Assembly: GCF_000003605.2 (NCBI RefSeq)
Contig: NW_003116451.1
Coordinates: 13,418-33,887 of the forward strand
DNA from: Saccoglossus kowalevskii
Lineage: Eukaryota; Hemichordata; Enteropneusta; Harrimaniidae
Direction: 5' to 3'
Length of the DNA stretch: 20,470 bases
In this document: positions 9,429 through 17,804 of the stretch, piece by piece
Layout of the letters: the number at the start of each line of letters is the position of its first letter
Numbering within the stretch: position 1 is the stretch's first letter
Position numbers and translations under genes: made by a program
The notes under the pieces: model-generated
The model's input: the letters and a program-made list of their open reading frames with translations, nothing else
Told to the model about the DNA's origin: nothing
Database searches by the model: none

Positions 9429-10490
9429 TTAATCATTTACGAGTTTATGCTTTTCAGTCATTGTCGGCTCGGTTATACGTTCAATATTCACGCACTCTTC
9501 ATCGCTACTCTGTTGTTTGCACGGTCTTGAGACCGTAAAAAAACTCGACATTATCGCCACCACAACAGAACTAACAACAATCATAGTAGCCCCGATAATC
9601 TCCAATACATGAATATTCTTGTTTAGCACGAAATGATCAAATATGTACATTATAACGACATCTATATTTGCGAGTAAGACTATAGTTATGGCGCCTTCCA
9701 TCTGTACGCCTCGATATAACAGACACACCTCCAAGATATCAAAGGAGACAACAGCGATCAAGTACCCGGCTGTCTCTGCCGATAGCTGCCAGTTTGACGT
9801 GCCAACTAAGAACATCATTAAACAACTCAGGAGTGAGTTTATTGTCCAGTGGTAGAAGGTGACGACAAAGATGTTGGTGTCTTTCACTTTTCTGATCAAC
9901 ACCGGTGAGAGTGAGTAGCAAACGGCTGATGTTATTGTCAACCCGTATCCAACTAACATGTTGCTTGGGCCTCCTGAGCGTGAATCGAATATAAAAGATG
10001 GACATGTTATAAGAAGAATCCCGCATATATTTAGAATCGAACACACACCATCAGTGACTCGCAATGATTCCTTCAGGATCACACAGGACAGCAGCGCAGT
10101 TAGGAAAGGCAGGCATCCGTTTATAATTGCGGTCGTGTCTCCTAAAGGCACCAATTGCACGGCAAAGACGTAAGCCGAATCCCCGAAAAACATGGTTCCA
10201 GCATTTACGAAGAGGATTATTGTGGTAAGTCTATCGTCGATTAACAGTTTCAGGCGACGCAGTTTGATAACCAAGAATGAAAACAAAGTGCCTATTAAAG
10301 CAGACACGAATATGATCTGAAACTCTGAGAGTTGTCGGGATGTTGCCAAAACTGTAAAGAGTCCAGAAGACGCATGACAAATACCCGATATAAGACCGAA
10401 CACAACAGCCGCGACTGTTTTCGATTTGACACATTGTTCTTCCTTTTGTTGATTGAACAGTCCTAATGCGCCATAATTATCCACCGTCAT
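9429..10490 (-). CDS. EamA/DMT-superfamily transporter, SLC35G1-like, intronless
   Basis: A complete 353-residue frame runs from ATG at 10490 to a stop at 9429. It has ten predicted membrane helices, roughly at 25-48, 57-75, 88-108, 117-138, 147-163, 178-199, 205-228, 239-259, 265-284 and 294-315, in two EamA repeats. The first repeat carries PLGDTTAIINGCLPFLTALL followed by KES, the usual drug/metabolite-transporter signature at helix 4-5. The second has the parallel EGAITIVLLANIDVVIMYIF. A short cytosolic N-tail and a charged C-tail (SSDEECVNIE) flank the core. SLC35G family proteins are about this length; SLC35G1 is reported at ER and plasma membranes with STIM1. The substrate is unknown. 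The single uninterrupted exon suggests a retrocopy origin or the intron-poor structure seen in parts of this family. An acceptor-like ATTTAG just upstream of the ATG allows a non-coding 5' exon. Confidence 0.88.
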   Translation of the reverse strand: MTVDNYGALGLFNQQKEEQCVKSKTVAAVVFGLISGICHASSGLFTVLATSRQLSEFQIIFVSALIGTLFSFLVIKLRRLKLLIDDRLTTIILFVNAGTMFFGDSAYVFAVQLVPLGDTTAIINGCLPFLTALLSCVILKESLRVTDGVCSILNICGILLITCPSFIFDSRSGGPSNMLVGYGLTITSAVCYSLSPVLIRKVKDTNIFVVTFYHWTINSLLSCLMMFLVGTSNWQLSAETAGYLIAVVSFDILEVCLLYRGVQMEGAITIVLLANIDVVIMYIFDHFVLNKNIHVLEIIGATMIVVSSVVVAIMSSFFTVSRPCKQQSSDEECVNIERITEPTMTEKHKLVND

Positions 10491-11560
10491 TGCAGTTTCT
10501 AAATCTATATATTACCAATCATCAGTTTTAAATTAAACTACAGATGGTCTGAAGAAAGTATGTTAGAAGATCCTCATAGCCCAAGGAAAAACGAAGATGA
10601 GTGATCACAATAGTTTAAAACTGTTTTGGATTAATCCAATGACCCCGCTAGTCTTAAAAGCCTACTTAACTAACAATATAATAGATAATCAATGAGTGAA
10701 CAATCGATTTTCTGAAATTGTTCTACCACATTTTGTTGTTATTAATATAAAGGTATAAATAAGCTTTGTCGCTGTAATCAACTCTCAACATTTCATATGT
10801 GACAATCATAGTGTTGCAGTACTTCATATTTAATGAGCTCGATTCCACGAAACACTTAATAGTTTTATTTTACTAATAGTTTATAATTAATAGACATCGG
10901 CTTCACAACGCAAATCGGGATACATCGCCGAACCTTTGAAGTATTGCCGGGTGAATTAGAGTCACGGTGAAGAATTTATCAAAAGAAATGTTCGCTCATT
11001 TCGAGTTGCATGTGTTTCGACGAGATCTCGATATACACACAATTTGAGTTTGATAATATTTAATTATACCACGTGTTTTACTTTTTGATGAACAAGGACC
11101 TATGATATATCGAGTGTTTGTAAATAAAAACCAACAAAACGCAGTGAACGTGTCCTTAAATCAATATACCAAAAAGACAACTGTTATTTAATAAACAATA
11201 GTTGTTAATCAATATCTTTGTATCTGAAACTGCGGAATGGGCCATATTTGACGATTAATCGTTAACACGTTTTTCTTTAGAAAAGAAATACGCCCAACTT
11301 CTTTTGTAATTTCATTTTGGGTATCGATTGGTATTCTTTTCAGTCAAGTTCTACCACTTGTACTGTCTAACTTATGAATACGGCTCTATAATTATTTTAA
11401 TAATAGCTGAAAATTCATATCGTTCTTTGGCTGTCGATAGGGTTACACTAATTCCTGTGACATCTGGATAGCCTGCATAGCCGTGGGGTAAATGAGCTTT
11501 TTTATGCTAAAACCGGCAATACGATACACATGGTGTGCATATGGGTCATAACTGAACAAC
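10491..11560. other. Upstream region of the SLC35G-like gene, no gene seen
   Basis: AT-rich, with modest CpG content near 10900-11040. It should contain the promoter of the minus-strand transporter, but no clear TATA or initiator could be fixed. No open frame longer than about 60 codons stands out. Confidence 0.35.
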
Positions 11561-11705
11561 AAGAATAAATAAATCAAAGAAAAGACCATTTAATATAAGA
11601 ATATCAATAATAAATTGAAAAATAGAAAAATAAATAACAAAATAGAAGGATAAATAAAAAATAAATCCAATACAGGAATAGAACTGGGAATAACAATAAA
11701 TAAAA
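11561..11705. repeat. A-rich low-complexity repeat, AAATA-like
   Basis: About 145 bp are dominated by AATAAATAA-like words with scattered G and C. It could be the A-rich tail of an old retroposon or plain low-complexity DNA. Confidence 0.6.
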
Positions 11706-11898
11706 CATCACTGATATAGAATACATCTAAAGCAACCAGTTTATTTAAATGCGTTATTCCTAAAAGTTGACACGGCAGTTACTAAGCATTTTAACAAGTC
11801 ATGACATGACATAGTCCCCGTTTGTTCAGTAGTAAACAAAATTGAAATGAGTCAGCCATCGTCAATCCGAACAGGAAAAAAATATGATATATAAATCA

Positions 11899-12061
11899 CG
11901 CCCTCTAGGAACGGGCGCTACTGTTTCGTCAAAATGACGTATATGATTGAAATTCTATCAGACTTTTCAGCTTGAAGGGCACAGTTGTCGGACAGGGTTC
12001 TCCCAGATATTGTGTACGTCGCATGGGACTCACATCAAATGCGTCGCGACAATTAGTGGCG
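11899..12061. mobile_element. MITE-like element related to the one at 15789
   Basis: The left side (CGCCCTCTAG, then CTGTTTCGTCAAAATGACGT) matches 15790-15832 over about 45 bp. The right side (AATGCGTC, then CAATTAGTGGCG) matches the other end of that element with small gaps. Terminal repeats here are degenerate. Overlapping frames on both strands at 11929-12141 are artefacts. Confidence 0.5.
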
Positions 12062-12757
12062 TTGTGTTCCTGGACCATTGCTTCCCATTGACAGGTCTGA
12101 TAATACAGAGATATAGTACAGTACATATATAAATGTAGCATAATTGCAAACAGATGTTATACATGTCACTTTCATTTGTACTTTTACATTCTTACTAAAT
12201 GTGGAATGTCATACAAGTGGTTGTTGAACTGGGGTGAGTGATAGTGTTTCCATGACAATACGAATCCTAGTTATACTTTCAGGTTTTTTTTTTGATTGCA
12301 CAGCTGCCTTTTATCCCAGTATTTCAGGAAAGTTTACATTTAAGATTGATCAATACAGTTTCATGATTTTGTTTTATTCTGTGAATAGACTGTTTGCTAT
12401 GCAAAGGTAATATGTGAAGAAGTTGTTTTTAATACGCCGTTGCCTTTTGATTGTACTCTCTATTTTACATGAACTCCCTGGATTGTATCTCGTCAGGGCA
12501 TATACTATTCTGTATTCCATTTTCATACATCCGGGGATTTGACCGCTTAATTTACGGTAAATGCGTTAATTATTCACCAGTCTCCAACTTCGCTATTTTC
12601 ACTGATGGATGAAAACCGCTAAATTAAATCCACGTGAACATGTAAAACAACAAAACTTATTGTTTTCCTGTCATGTTTGTGAACTAAAATCCCAGAAAAA
12701 ATGGCTCAAAATATCAAAATAGTGACATTAACTTTAATAAAAGTAAACGGCTTTACA
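12062..12757. other. Intergenic DNA, no gene seen
   Basis: AT-rich with a poly-T tract near 12284. No convincing exon, RNA gene or element boundary was found. Confidence 0.35.
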
Positions 12758-13065
12758 TTAAAGCGCGGTAGTCGTCGCGCTGCGCATGTGCCACATTTTA
12801 GTTGATAAACATTGATTTTCCCACAATCCAATGCGCTCTTCAAATGGAAATCACAAGTATGAGGTTTGACTTGGGCACGACTTGCACTGATTACCGCCGG
12901 TGACTCGTTCGATACCTTCCAATAACATGAAAATTACTTAATTAAAGCTTAGAAACGTCTTCAGTTCGTACTCGTTGATCTGCGCAACAGTCAGAGTCGC
13001 CATCTTTGTTTATATGAGACCCATATATCTCGCACATGCGCAGCGCGACGACTACCGCGCTTTAA
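12758..13065. mobile_element. TTAA-flanked MITE, copy B, with perfect 34-bp inverted repeats
   Basis: The left end TTAAAGCGCGGTAGTCGTCG continues to 12791. It is matched exactly, as inverse complement, by 13032-13065 (34 bp, TTAA included). The 308-bp interior is non-coding and contains a GTTGATAAACATTG word resembling the interior of the shorter copies. Perfect ends point to recent activity or selection on the hairpin. The + frame at 12975-13160 crosses the element border and is not a gene. Confidence 0.85.
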
Positions 13066-13725
13066 ATACAAATATGACCATTCTGAACACGCAGACGACT
13101 GCTAAGATATTACATACAAGACAATATATAGGTGAAACTTCCGTCTCAAATTCACGGTGAAATATGCATGCACAAGCATTGAAGGTATATGATGTTTTGA
13201 AAATATAAAACACCGTATCAAACACATTCACAATTACATTTTACACTTTTATATTATATTATAATATTTTTGATAATTTGTGTTTACGAAACAAAATTGG
13301 AAATTGCGTACGAACTACGACATTCAATATGGAAAATTCTTTATACGCTTAAAAAAATAATATCTTTGTACAAATTACGGACGAATAAAATAGCTGATTA
13401 CATTTCACGCATTCCCCATGTCTGCGAATTTACAATTATTATTTATTTAAGTTACATTATTAAGAAAATAAAAACTCACGAAAATACCCCTTGCCGACCC
13501 TCTAGGTATTATACCTTTATAATCTAACCAAGTTTATAATATTTACGGGTTTCGGATTATGTTTTTAACGCTAATCCATTGATATCGTCGTGGACATTCG
13601 TTACATACAGAGTATATATCCCAATTCTGGGGACAACCAGTCAGCTTTGCGATGTCCCTTCCTAATGTTATAACCAGGTAATTTGGATTAATAAAGGGCG
13701 CCGCGTTCTGCTGAATATAGAACTC
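13066..13725. other. AT-rich intergenic DNA with an unidentified 67-codon minus frame
   Basis: Mostly AT-rich. The ATG-initiated minus frame 13746-13543 (MRCVRRHEFYIQQN..., with three later Cys) is the most protein-like piece. Its start overlaps a decayed MITE and I recognise no family. The + frame at 13270-13527 is Ile/Lys/Tyr-rich and looks like chance. Confidence 0.3.
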
Positions 13726-13791
13726 GTGGCGACGTACACAACGCATGTAAAATACATTGTTTATTTACATGAAATTCGAACACGTCGAGCG
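13726..13791 (-). mobile_element. Decayed relative of the TTAA MITE family (copy D)
   Basis: Reverse-complemented, this stretch aligns with the interior of the element at 16072. Shared words are GTTCGAA, AAACAAT, TTTTACATGCGTTGT and TACGTCG, with one 5-bp indel. TTAA ends are not visible, so it is a truncated or eroded copy. Confidence 0.6.
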
Positions 13792-14491
13792 TGTATAATG
13801 TGATAAGACGGGAATTCGATCTAGTGCCACCAACAATTATCGTCCAAATATTCAACGGAATACTATATAAAACATCTTTGAAAAAATACAAAAAAAATGC
13901 CGTGGTCATTAGGTTTCATAGCGCATATTGCATTGATAGTAACATAAATATCAAGTTAATCTTCTTATTGGTTGATTTTTATTTTTATTGTTATTTCAAT
14001 TTTATATTAGTGATCCTGCACAAGGCTAATGTCACATAAAATGCAATGTGAAAACTAACAGTCGCCGCCATTTCGTTGATTTGGTCACGTGGTGGTGACA
14101 TGAACATTATGACGTACGGTGCACAATATTATGGTAAATGACAAATAAAATCATTAGCGAGAGACCGTCAGAGAGAGGCTCACGCATTTGACATTTCACC
14201 CAGGGCCCCTGGTGATTTTTCATTTTGTACGGTAATTCCCGAGGTTCGTTTGAATAAAAATGAATTTCAATAGATGGCGCCCTCTGGAGAACTCGTCGCA
14301 TACCCAAGATAATCTTTTTTCACTTGCAAGTGATTTAACATCGGTTTATAGCGTATACACTTTGCTTTCAGTGTCCATATTACGGCGGAATTTGGAAGTT
14401 ATATTACTTTTAAGTATCAAATACTGATTCACTATACATGTAATATCTTTTCCCTCGGTTCGATAGTATAGAGGGAAAATACTGTCTTCAA
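13792..14491. other. Intergenic region with promoter-like motifs near 14060-14110
   Basis: GCCGCCATTTCG (14064-14075) resembles a YY1 site. It is followed by TCACGTGG (an E-box, near 14083-14090) and TGACGTAC (near 14110). A + frame at 13791-14039 and minus frames at 13688-13909 and 14107-14307 show no domains. A regulatory element is possible; no gene is supported. Confidence 0.3.
14268..14290. promoter_or_regulatory. Overlapping CTCF-like cores on both strands
   Basis: CAATAGATGGCGC on the + strand and, reading back, CTCCAGAGGGCGCC on the - strand share the GGCGCC centre. Both fit the CTCF core well. Occupancy is inferred. Confidence 0.4.
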
Positions 14492-14935
14492 TGTTACGGT
14501 GACAGTAATTGAGATGGGTGGGGCAATCAGATAGGGAATAGCGGGAAGCAGTAGGAAGTTAGTCAGTCTAGTCAGCAACTCAGCAGCTCACAGACGTTCA
14601 AGTTCAATTACATCAAATATTAATTTTAAAAGTTCATTTAGCTTTGCCCTTATGTGATAACAGTGTAGTCCGACACTGTCCCTGTACTATGTGCTGCATT
14701 GCTTTCGGACACAGGTTTCCAGAGAATTTCCCGCAATATAAAGTATAGGGTTTTTATCTCTGGTTTTTCCTGGGTGGCGGACATAGGATAACGAGGAGAT
14801 CACAACAAGTAACAGCCCACCCTGGTATAACGTGTCATGTAATAATTTCTTTTTCTATCCACGTCTGTAAATAAAGCTGCCGCATCTCTGGCTCATCCAT
14901 CTAAAGCTGCCGCATCTCTGGCTCATCCATCATTA
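14492..14935 (+). mobile_element. Possible solo LTR
   Basis: Begins TGTTACGGTGACAG, has a TATA-like AATATAAAG near 14735, and an AATAAA near 14870 about 135 bp further on, then a short tail. This order resembles the U3-R-U5 of an LTR retrotransposon. No clear target duplication and no exact CA end could be fixed, and no partner LTR or polymerase gene is in the window. Confidence 0.35.
14872..14931 (+). repeat. Perfect 30-bp tandem duplication
   Basis: The unit TAAAGCTGCCGCATCTCTGG (plus ten more bases) occurs at 14872-14901 and again, identical, at 14902-14931. It sits at the polyadenylation end of the putative LTR. The lack of differences suggests a recent slippage event. Confidence 0.95.
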
Positions 14936-15788
14936 TTGAATGAATGAAGTGTAATGGAATTTATTCAATGGTATAAGAGTATAGTGAAGACCTAGTAGTA
15001 TATAAGACACATGATTCTACCGTCCTGTGAGCTTTGTTGACGCCTTCTGCGGTGAAAACAGAAACCTAACCCAGTCTTTGCTATCTTACTTTGGAAGTCA
15101 CGATGTGAAATGAATTAGTCGTTCATCAATCACAGAAACCTGGTTTCTATTCATGAATTTCACCAACACAACTGTTTTCTCCGATATGAGTTTACAGTCA
15201 TTTTATCGATATATATATTTAGGCACAAATACTTGATTTGTGTTCATATGTGATTTCAGGTCACGTTTTCCCCAAGTACAACGATAACGCTGACAATTTC
15301 GACCGATGATATTCAGGTTGTTTAACATGGAGAAGTTTGTCTCTAATGACTACGGATCTTGTCTCCTGCTTTTCGGTCAGATTCACCAAGGGCTTCAGTT
15401 GTGCCTTATCTCACATTTAATAGCAGTGAGCTTATCTCTGTTAGCCAAAAATGTACTATATAATTATAGTAAGAAGTACACTTGTTAAACCACATACCAC
15501 ATAGTACAATATGGTGTTATTTTAAAGCTTATGTTAAAAAAAATCCGAGATAAAATATAAGTTCCTGAACTATTTTTTTGCACAAATGACATGGTAATTA
15601 GGCAATTCTGATGAATGCGATAAAATATTGCCTCAACATGGATACCTCTGAGAATTGTCCCAAAAATGTCCATTTTGCAGGCATAACTAATATTTCCTAC
15701 GAAGAACCCCCTTTGAAAAAATGATGACATGTAACCAAATCAATAAAGTATGCACAGTTTTGAAACAAAAAAGTGGGTAAAGTAAGCC
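14936..15788. other. Intergenic DNA, no gene seen
   Basis: Short frames at 15306-15488 (+) and 15485-15730 (-) have no recognisable domain or splice context. No RNA gene or further element was identified. Confidence 0.35.
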
Positions 15789-15899
15789 GCGCCCTCTAGT
15801 GACAAATCTCTTCTGTTACGTCAAAATGACGTACATGGTCAATCAAGGTCATCTGTTTTTACCCAATGCGTCATATAAGCAATTGTCACTAGATGGCGC
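15789..15899. mobile_element. 111-bp MITE-like element whose ends are CTCF-like
   Basis: GCGCCCTCTAGTGACA (15789-15804) and TGTCACTAGATGGCGC (15884-15899) are inverted repeats with one mismatch in 16. The interior has TACGTCAAAATGACGTACATG, with two inverted ACGT half-sites. A related copy is at 11899-12061. Each terminus matches the CTCF core (TCACTAGATGGCGC and, inverted, TCACTAGAGGGCGC). No target duplication is obvious. The + frame at 15799-16026 crosses the border and is rejected. Confidence 0.6.
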
Positions 15900-16071
15900 A
15901 CTGACACTTGCACTTGTATTCCCTTGGATGGTTGTAATACTGGTCTTGTTCACACGGTTTCCTGTGTATTCGTTCAGAAATCACTTTGGAACTTGCTGGA
16001 ATTTTCACTTTGAAATTTTAAGCTGATATTACTGAATATAACTCGATACCTACGTGCATTTCGGTACCATA

Positions 16072-16160
16072 TTAAAGGGCAGTGGTCGTCGAGTGTTCGA
16101 ATAAACAAACAATATGTTTTACATGCGTTGTTTACGTCGTGACGATCACCGACCCTTTAA
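16072..16160. mobile_element. TTAA-flanked MITE, copy C (89 bp)
   Basis: The left end TTAAAGGGCAGTGGTCGTCG and the right end (TTAAAGGGTCGGTGATCGTC read inward) form imperfect inverted repeats with one indel. TTAA borders both sides. Its interior aligns with the decayed copy at 13726-13791. Confidence 0.7.
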
Positions 16161-16384
16161 TAATTGCTGTAATGATGGAGTGAATGGTGGAACTGACGTC
16201 ATTTAGCCAATTGAAGAATTGTATTACAATGTATATTATATTCATTTATTAGTTTATTTGCATAATCTCTCCAATTCGTTCTGGGCATTCCAAAATAGCT
16301 ATAATATCTATTTACACAATCAGAATATACAACTGTCTATTACATGATAATTTCAAATCATTGAGTGTTTATTTCATTGCTCCC
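16161..16384. other. AT-rich DNA with one CRE
   Basis: A perfect TGACGTCA lies at 16194-16201. Nothing else is recognised. Confidence 0.3.
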
Positions 16385-16426
16385 AGCAAAGACACTAGAA
16401 GAAGATCTTCTTCTAGTGTCTTTGCT
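16385..16426. repeat. 42-bp perfect palindrome
   Basis: AGCAAAGACACTAGAAGAAG followed by A and the exact inverse complement, centred between 16405 and 16406 with no spacer. It is bordered by a direct repeat TGCTCCCAG (16378-16386 and 16423-16431) that overlaps the arms. The DNA could extrude as a cruciform. It may have arisen by template switching, or be a cloning or assembly fold-back artefact. Confidence 0.95.
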
Positions 16427-16439
16427 CCCAGTCAGTGAA

Positions 16440-16648
16440 AAGTCGTCTGAAGGGCGCCCCCTTGCAGTGACATGACGTCATCCGGGACCTTCCGCTTACT
16501 CCACTAATAGTTTTTCGCCATTTTGGTCACCTGATAAAGCGTCGTCGGTAAACTCATTGGGATTCATGTCTACGGTTTCTTCGGGTTCTCTAACGTCATA
16601 ACAAGTATAATGCAGAAAGGAAACGCTAACGGACTTCCTAAACTGTAG
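16440..16648 (+). promoter_or_regulatory. Probable promoter and non-coding first exon
   Basis: In order: a CTCF-like GGGCGCCCCCTTGCAGTG (near 16451-16470), a perfect CRE TGACGTCA (16473-16480), CCGGGACCTTCCGC with ETS-like words, and CGCCATTTTGG (16516-16526), which fits YY1. A good donor TGTAG|GTAAGAAC follows at 16648/16649. Short ATG frames here stop at once (one ends in the TAG just at the donor), so the exon would be non-coding. It lies about 1 kb upstream of the coding exon at 17712 and may belong to that gene. Confidence 0.45.
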
Positions 16649-17369
16649 GTAAGAACTAGGCAGTGACTTAGCATAACGGATGGCTGATCAGACTCCATAG
16701 CGGCACAAACGCATCCAGAGAACACCGGCCAGTGATTTCGTTTGTAATTTGTATCCATCGCCCAACAGAGCCGTTTGGGAAAGTGGGAACAGTCTCTTCA
16801 TCACAACTGATCCATCACAGGGTCGCCCGCAAATCAAGTGGAAAATCGTCCACTCGTGTCATATTTTGGAGACAAGCTATCGGCAGTCACCTGTAAACTG
16901 CGTTGTCTCCATGTGTGGCACGTCCCGGAAGTCGTTTCGTAACAATCATTCCAGTAATCGGAAGTCCCAGGGATCGCCCTTTTTCATCACTTTGCAAAGC
17001 GTGAATGTTTTTAGCGGCACTCATACTTATCAGTGAAAATAAAGGCGGCTGCGATCATTTAATTGCACTTTGTTTCGACTCAGTTTGATACCGGCACCGT
17101 ATTCATCTAAATGCAAATTACAGACGTCAAAGACCACTGGACGTGTGAGAATTCCTGCCAGTTTTCGAATACATTTCTTTGGCTGATAAACCATCTGTCG
17201 GCACATAGTTGTCGACTCGTTGAGTAGCCAAGGATAACATCGTATCTATTACCACAACGGAATATTTACTTGTCGGGAAGTCGAATCACACCGGACTCTC
17301 GCGTGGCGCTATGTTTTGTTCGCACATCCCTGGTTTGTTTACGCATTGATTTACTTTAGTAATATACCT
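16649..17369. other. GC-richer region between putative promoter and first coding exon
   Basis: Less AT-rich than its surroundings, with scattered CpG. A + frame at 16749-17036 has only a TTG start. A minus frame at 16758-16570 starts with ATG but has no recognised domain. I treat it as 5' intron or promoter DNA. Confidence 0.3.
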
Positions 17370-17483
17370 CAGCGTGGAGTAACGGAACCGGCAATTAATG
17401 TGTTTGACATCGCTTTGAAATGAAGCTACTGCAGAGGAAGAACGTTCTTTTAGACAGTTTGACAACGTTTGGTATTCAGACAT
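17370..17483 (-). CDS. Candidate divergent first coding exon, unidentified
   Basis: On the minus strand an ATG at 17483 opens a frame beginning MSEYQTLSNCLKERSSSAVA. It reaches a donor-like CTGAG|GTATATT at about 17370 (phase 2). If real it would share a bidirectional promoter with the + strand exon at 17712. No family is recognised and openness over 38 codons could be chance. Confidence 0.2.
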
Positions 17484-17620
17484 TTTACTCTACATAGTAT
17501 AGTCTCAGCTATGTGACATTGACAAGCCGATTGTTTATTTCTGGTCACATACGTAGACATCTGGCAATCATACTGTTTACACAACTCCCAGTTGACTTCC
17601 TGGTTATTCATATATCTTCT

Positions 17621-17689
17621 ATGGGCCATTGGGCCAGACTTACTGATTTTGGAATGTTGTATTTTGGTGGGAGAGACTATTTTGCTTGA
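17621..17689 (+). other. Upstream open reading frame in the presumed 5' UTR
   Basis: A 22-codon ATG frame (MGHWARLTDFGMLYFGGRDY...) ends in TGA 22 bases before the main ATG at 17712 and in another frame. If this stretch is in the mRNA it would be expected to lower translation of the main frame. Confidence 0.3.
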
Positions 17690-17711
17690 GAAACACTACA
17701 TCAGAAAAACG

Positions 17712-17804
17712 ATGGAGAAACCAGATGTACTGCCACTTGCTGCTTACTCAGATAGGAAATTTATCAAATGTTTGCAGAAACGTTCTGATGAAAGAACGGA
17801 TGAG
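17712..17804 (+). CDS. First coding exon of a possible cyclic-nucleotide-binding Rap GEF (RAPGEF2/6-like), 3' partial
   Basis: ATG in good context (A at -3, G at +4) opens 31 codons ending exactly at a consensus donor GAG|GTGAGT (phase 0). The peptide begins MEKPDVLPLAAYSDRKFIKC and ends CLQKRSDERTDE. The pattern CLxKxxxERTDE, continuing into another exon, resembles the segment just before the cyclic-nucleotide-binding fold of PDZ-GEF/RAPGEF proteins (for example DCLEKDPIDRTDDD in RAPGEF2). Such proteins load GTP onto Rap at membranes. The match is short, so the family is a guess, but the exon itself is well supported. No second exon was found before the window ends. Confidence 0.5.

Noticed and set aside
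9643-10173. Plus-strand and alternative minus-strand frames inside the transporter
   Set aside because: They overlap the intact 353-residue membrane protein and have no features of their own.
12975-13160. 61-codon + frame
   Set aside because: Crosses the right terminal repeat of TTAA MITE copy B.
14160-14210. CACCCAGGGCCCCTGGTG as a palindromic operator
   Set aside because: The two halves are imperfect complements and there is no gene nearby to regulate.
15799-16026. 75-codon + frame with a hydrophobic stretch
   Set aside because: Begins inside a MITE and has no splice context or recognisable family.
16749-17036. 95-codon + frame
   Set aside because: Opens with TTG rather than ATG, lies in promoter or intron-like DNA, and shows no domain.
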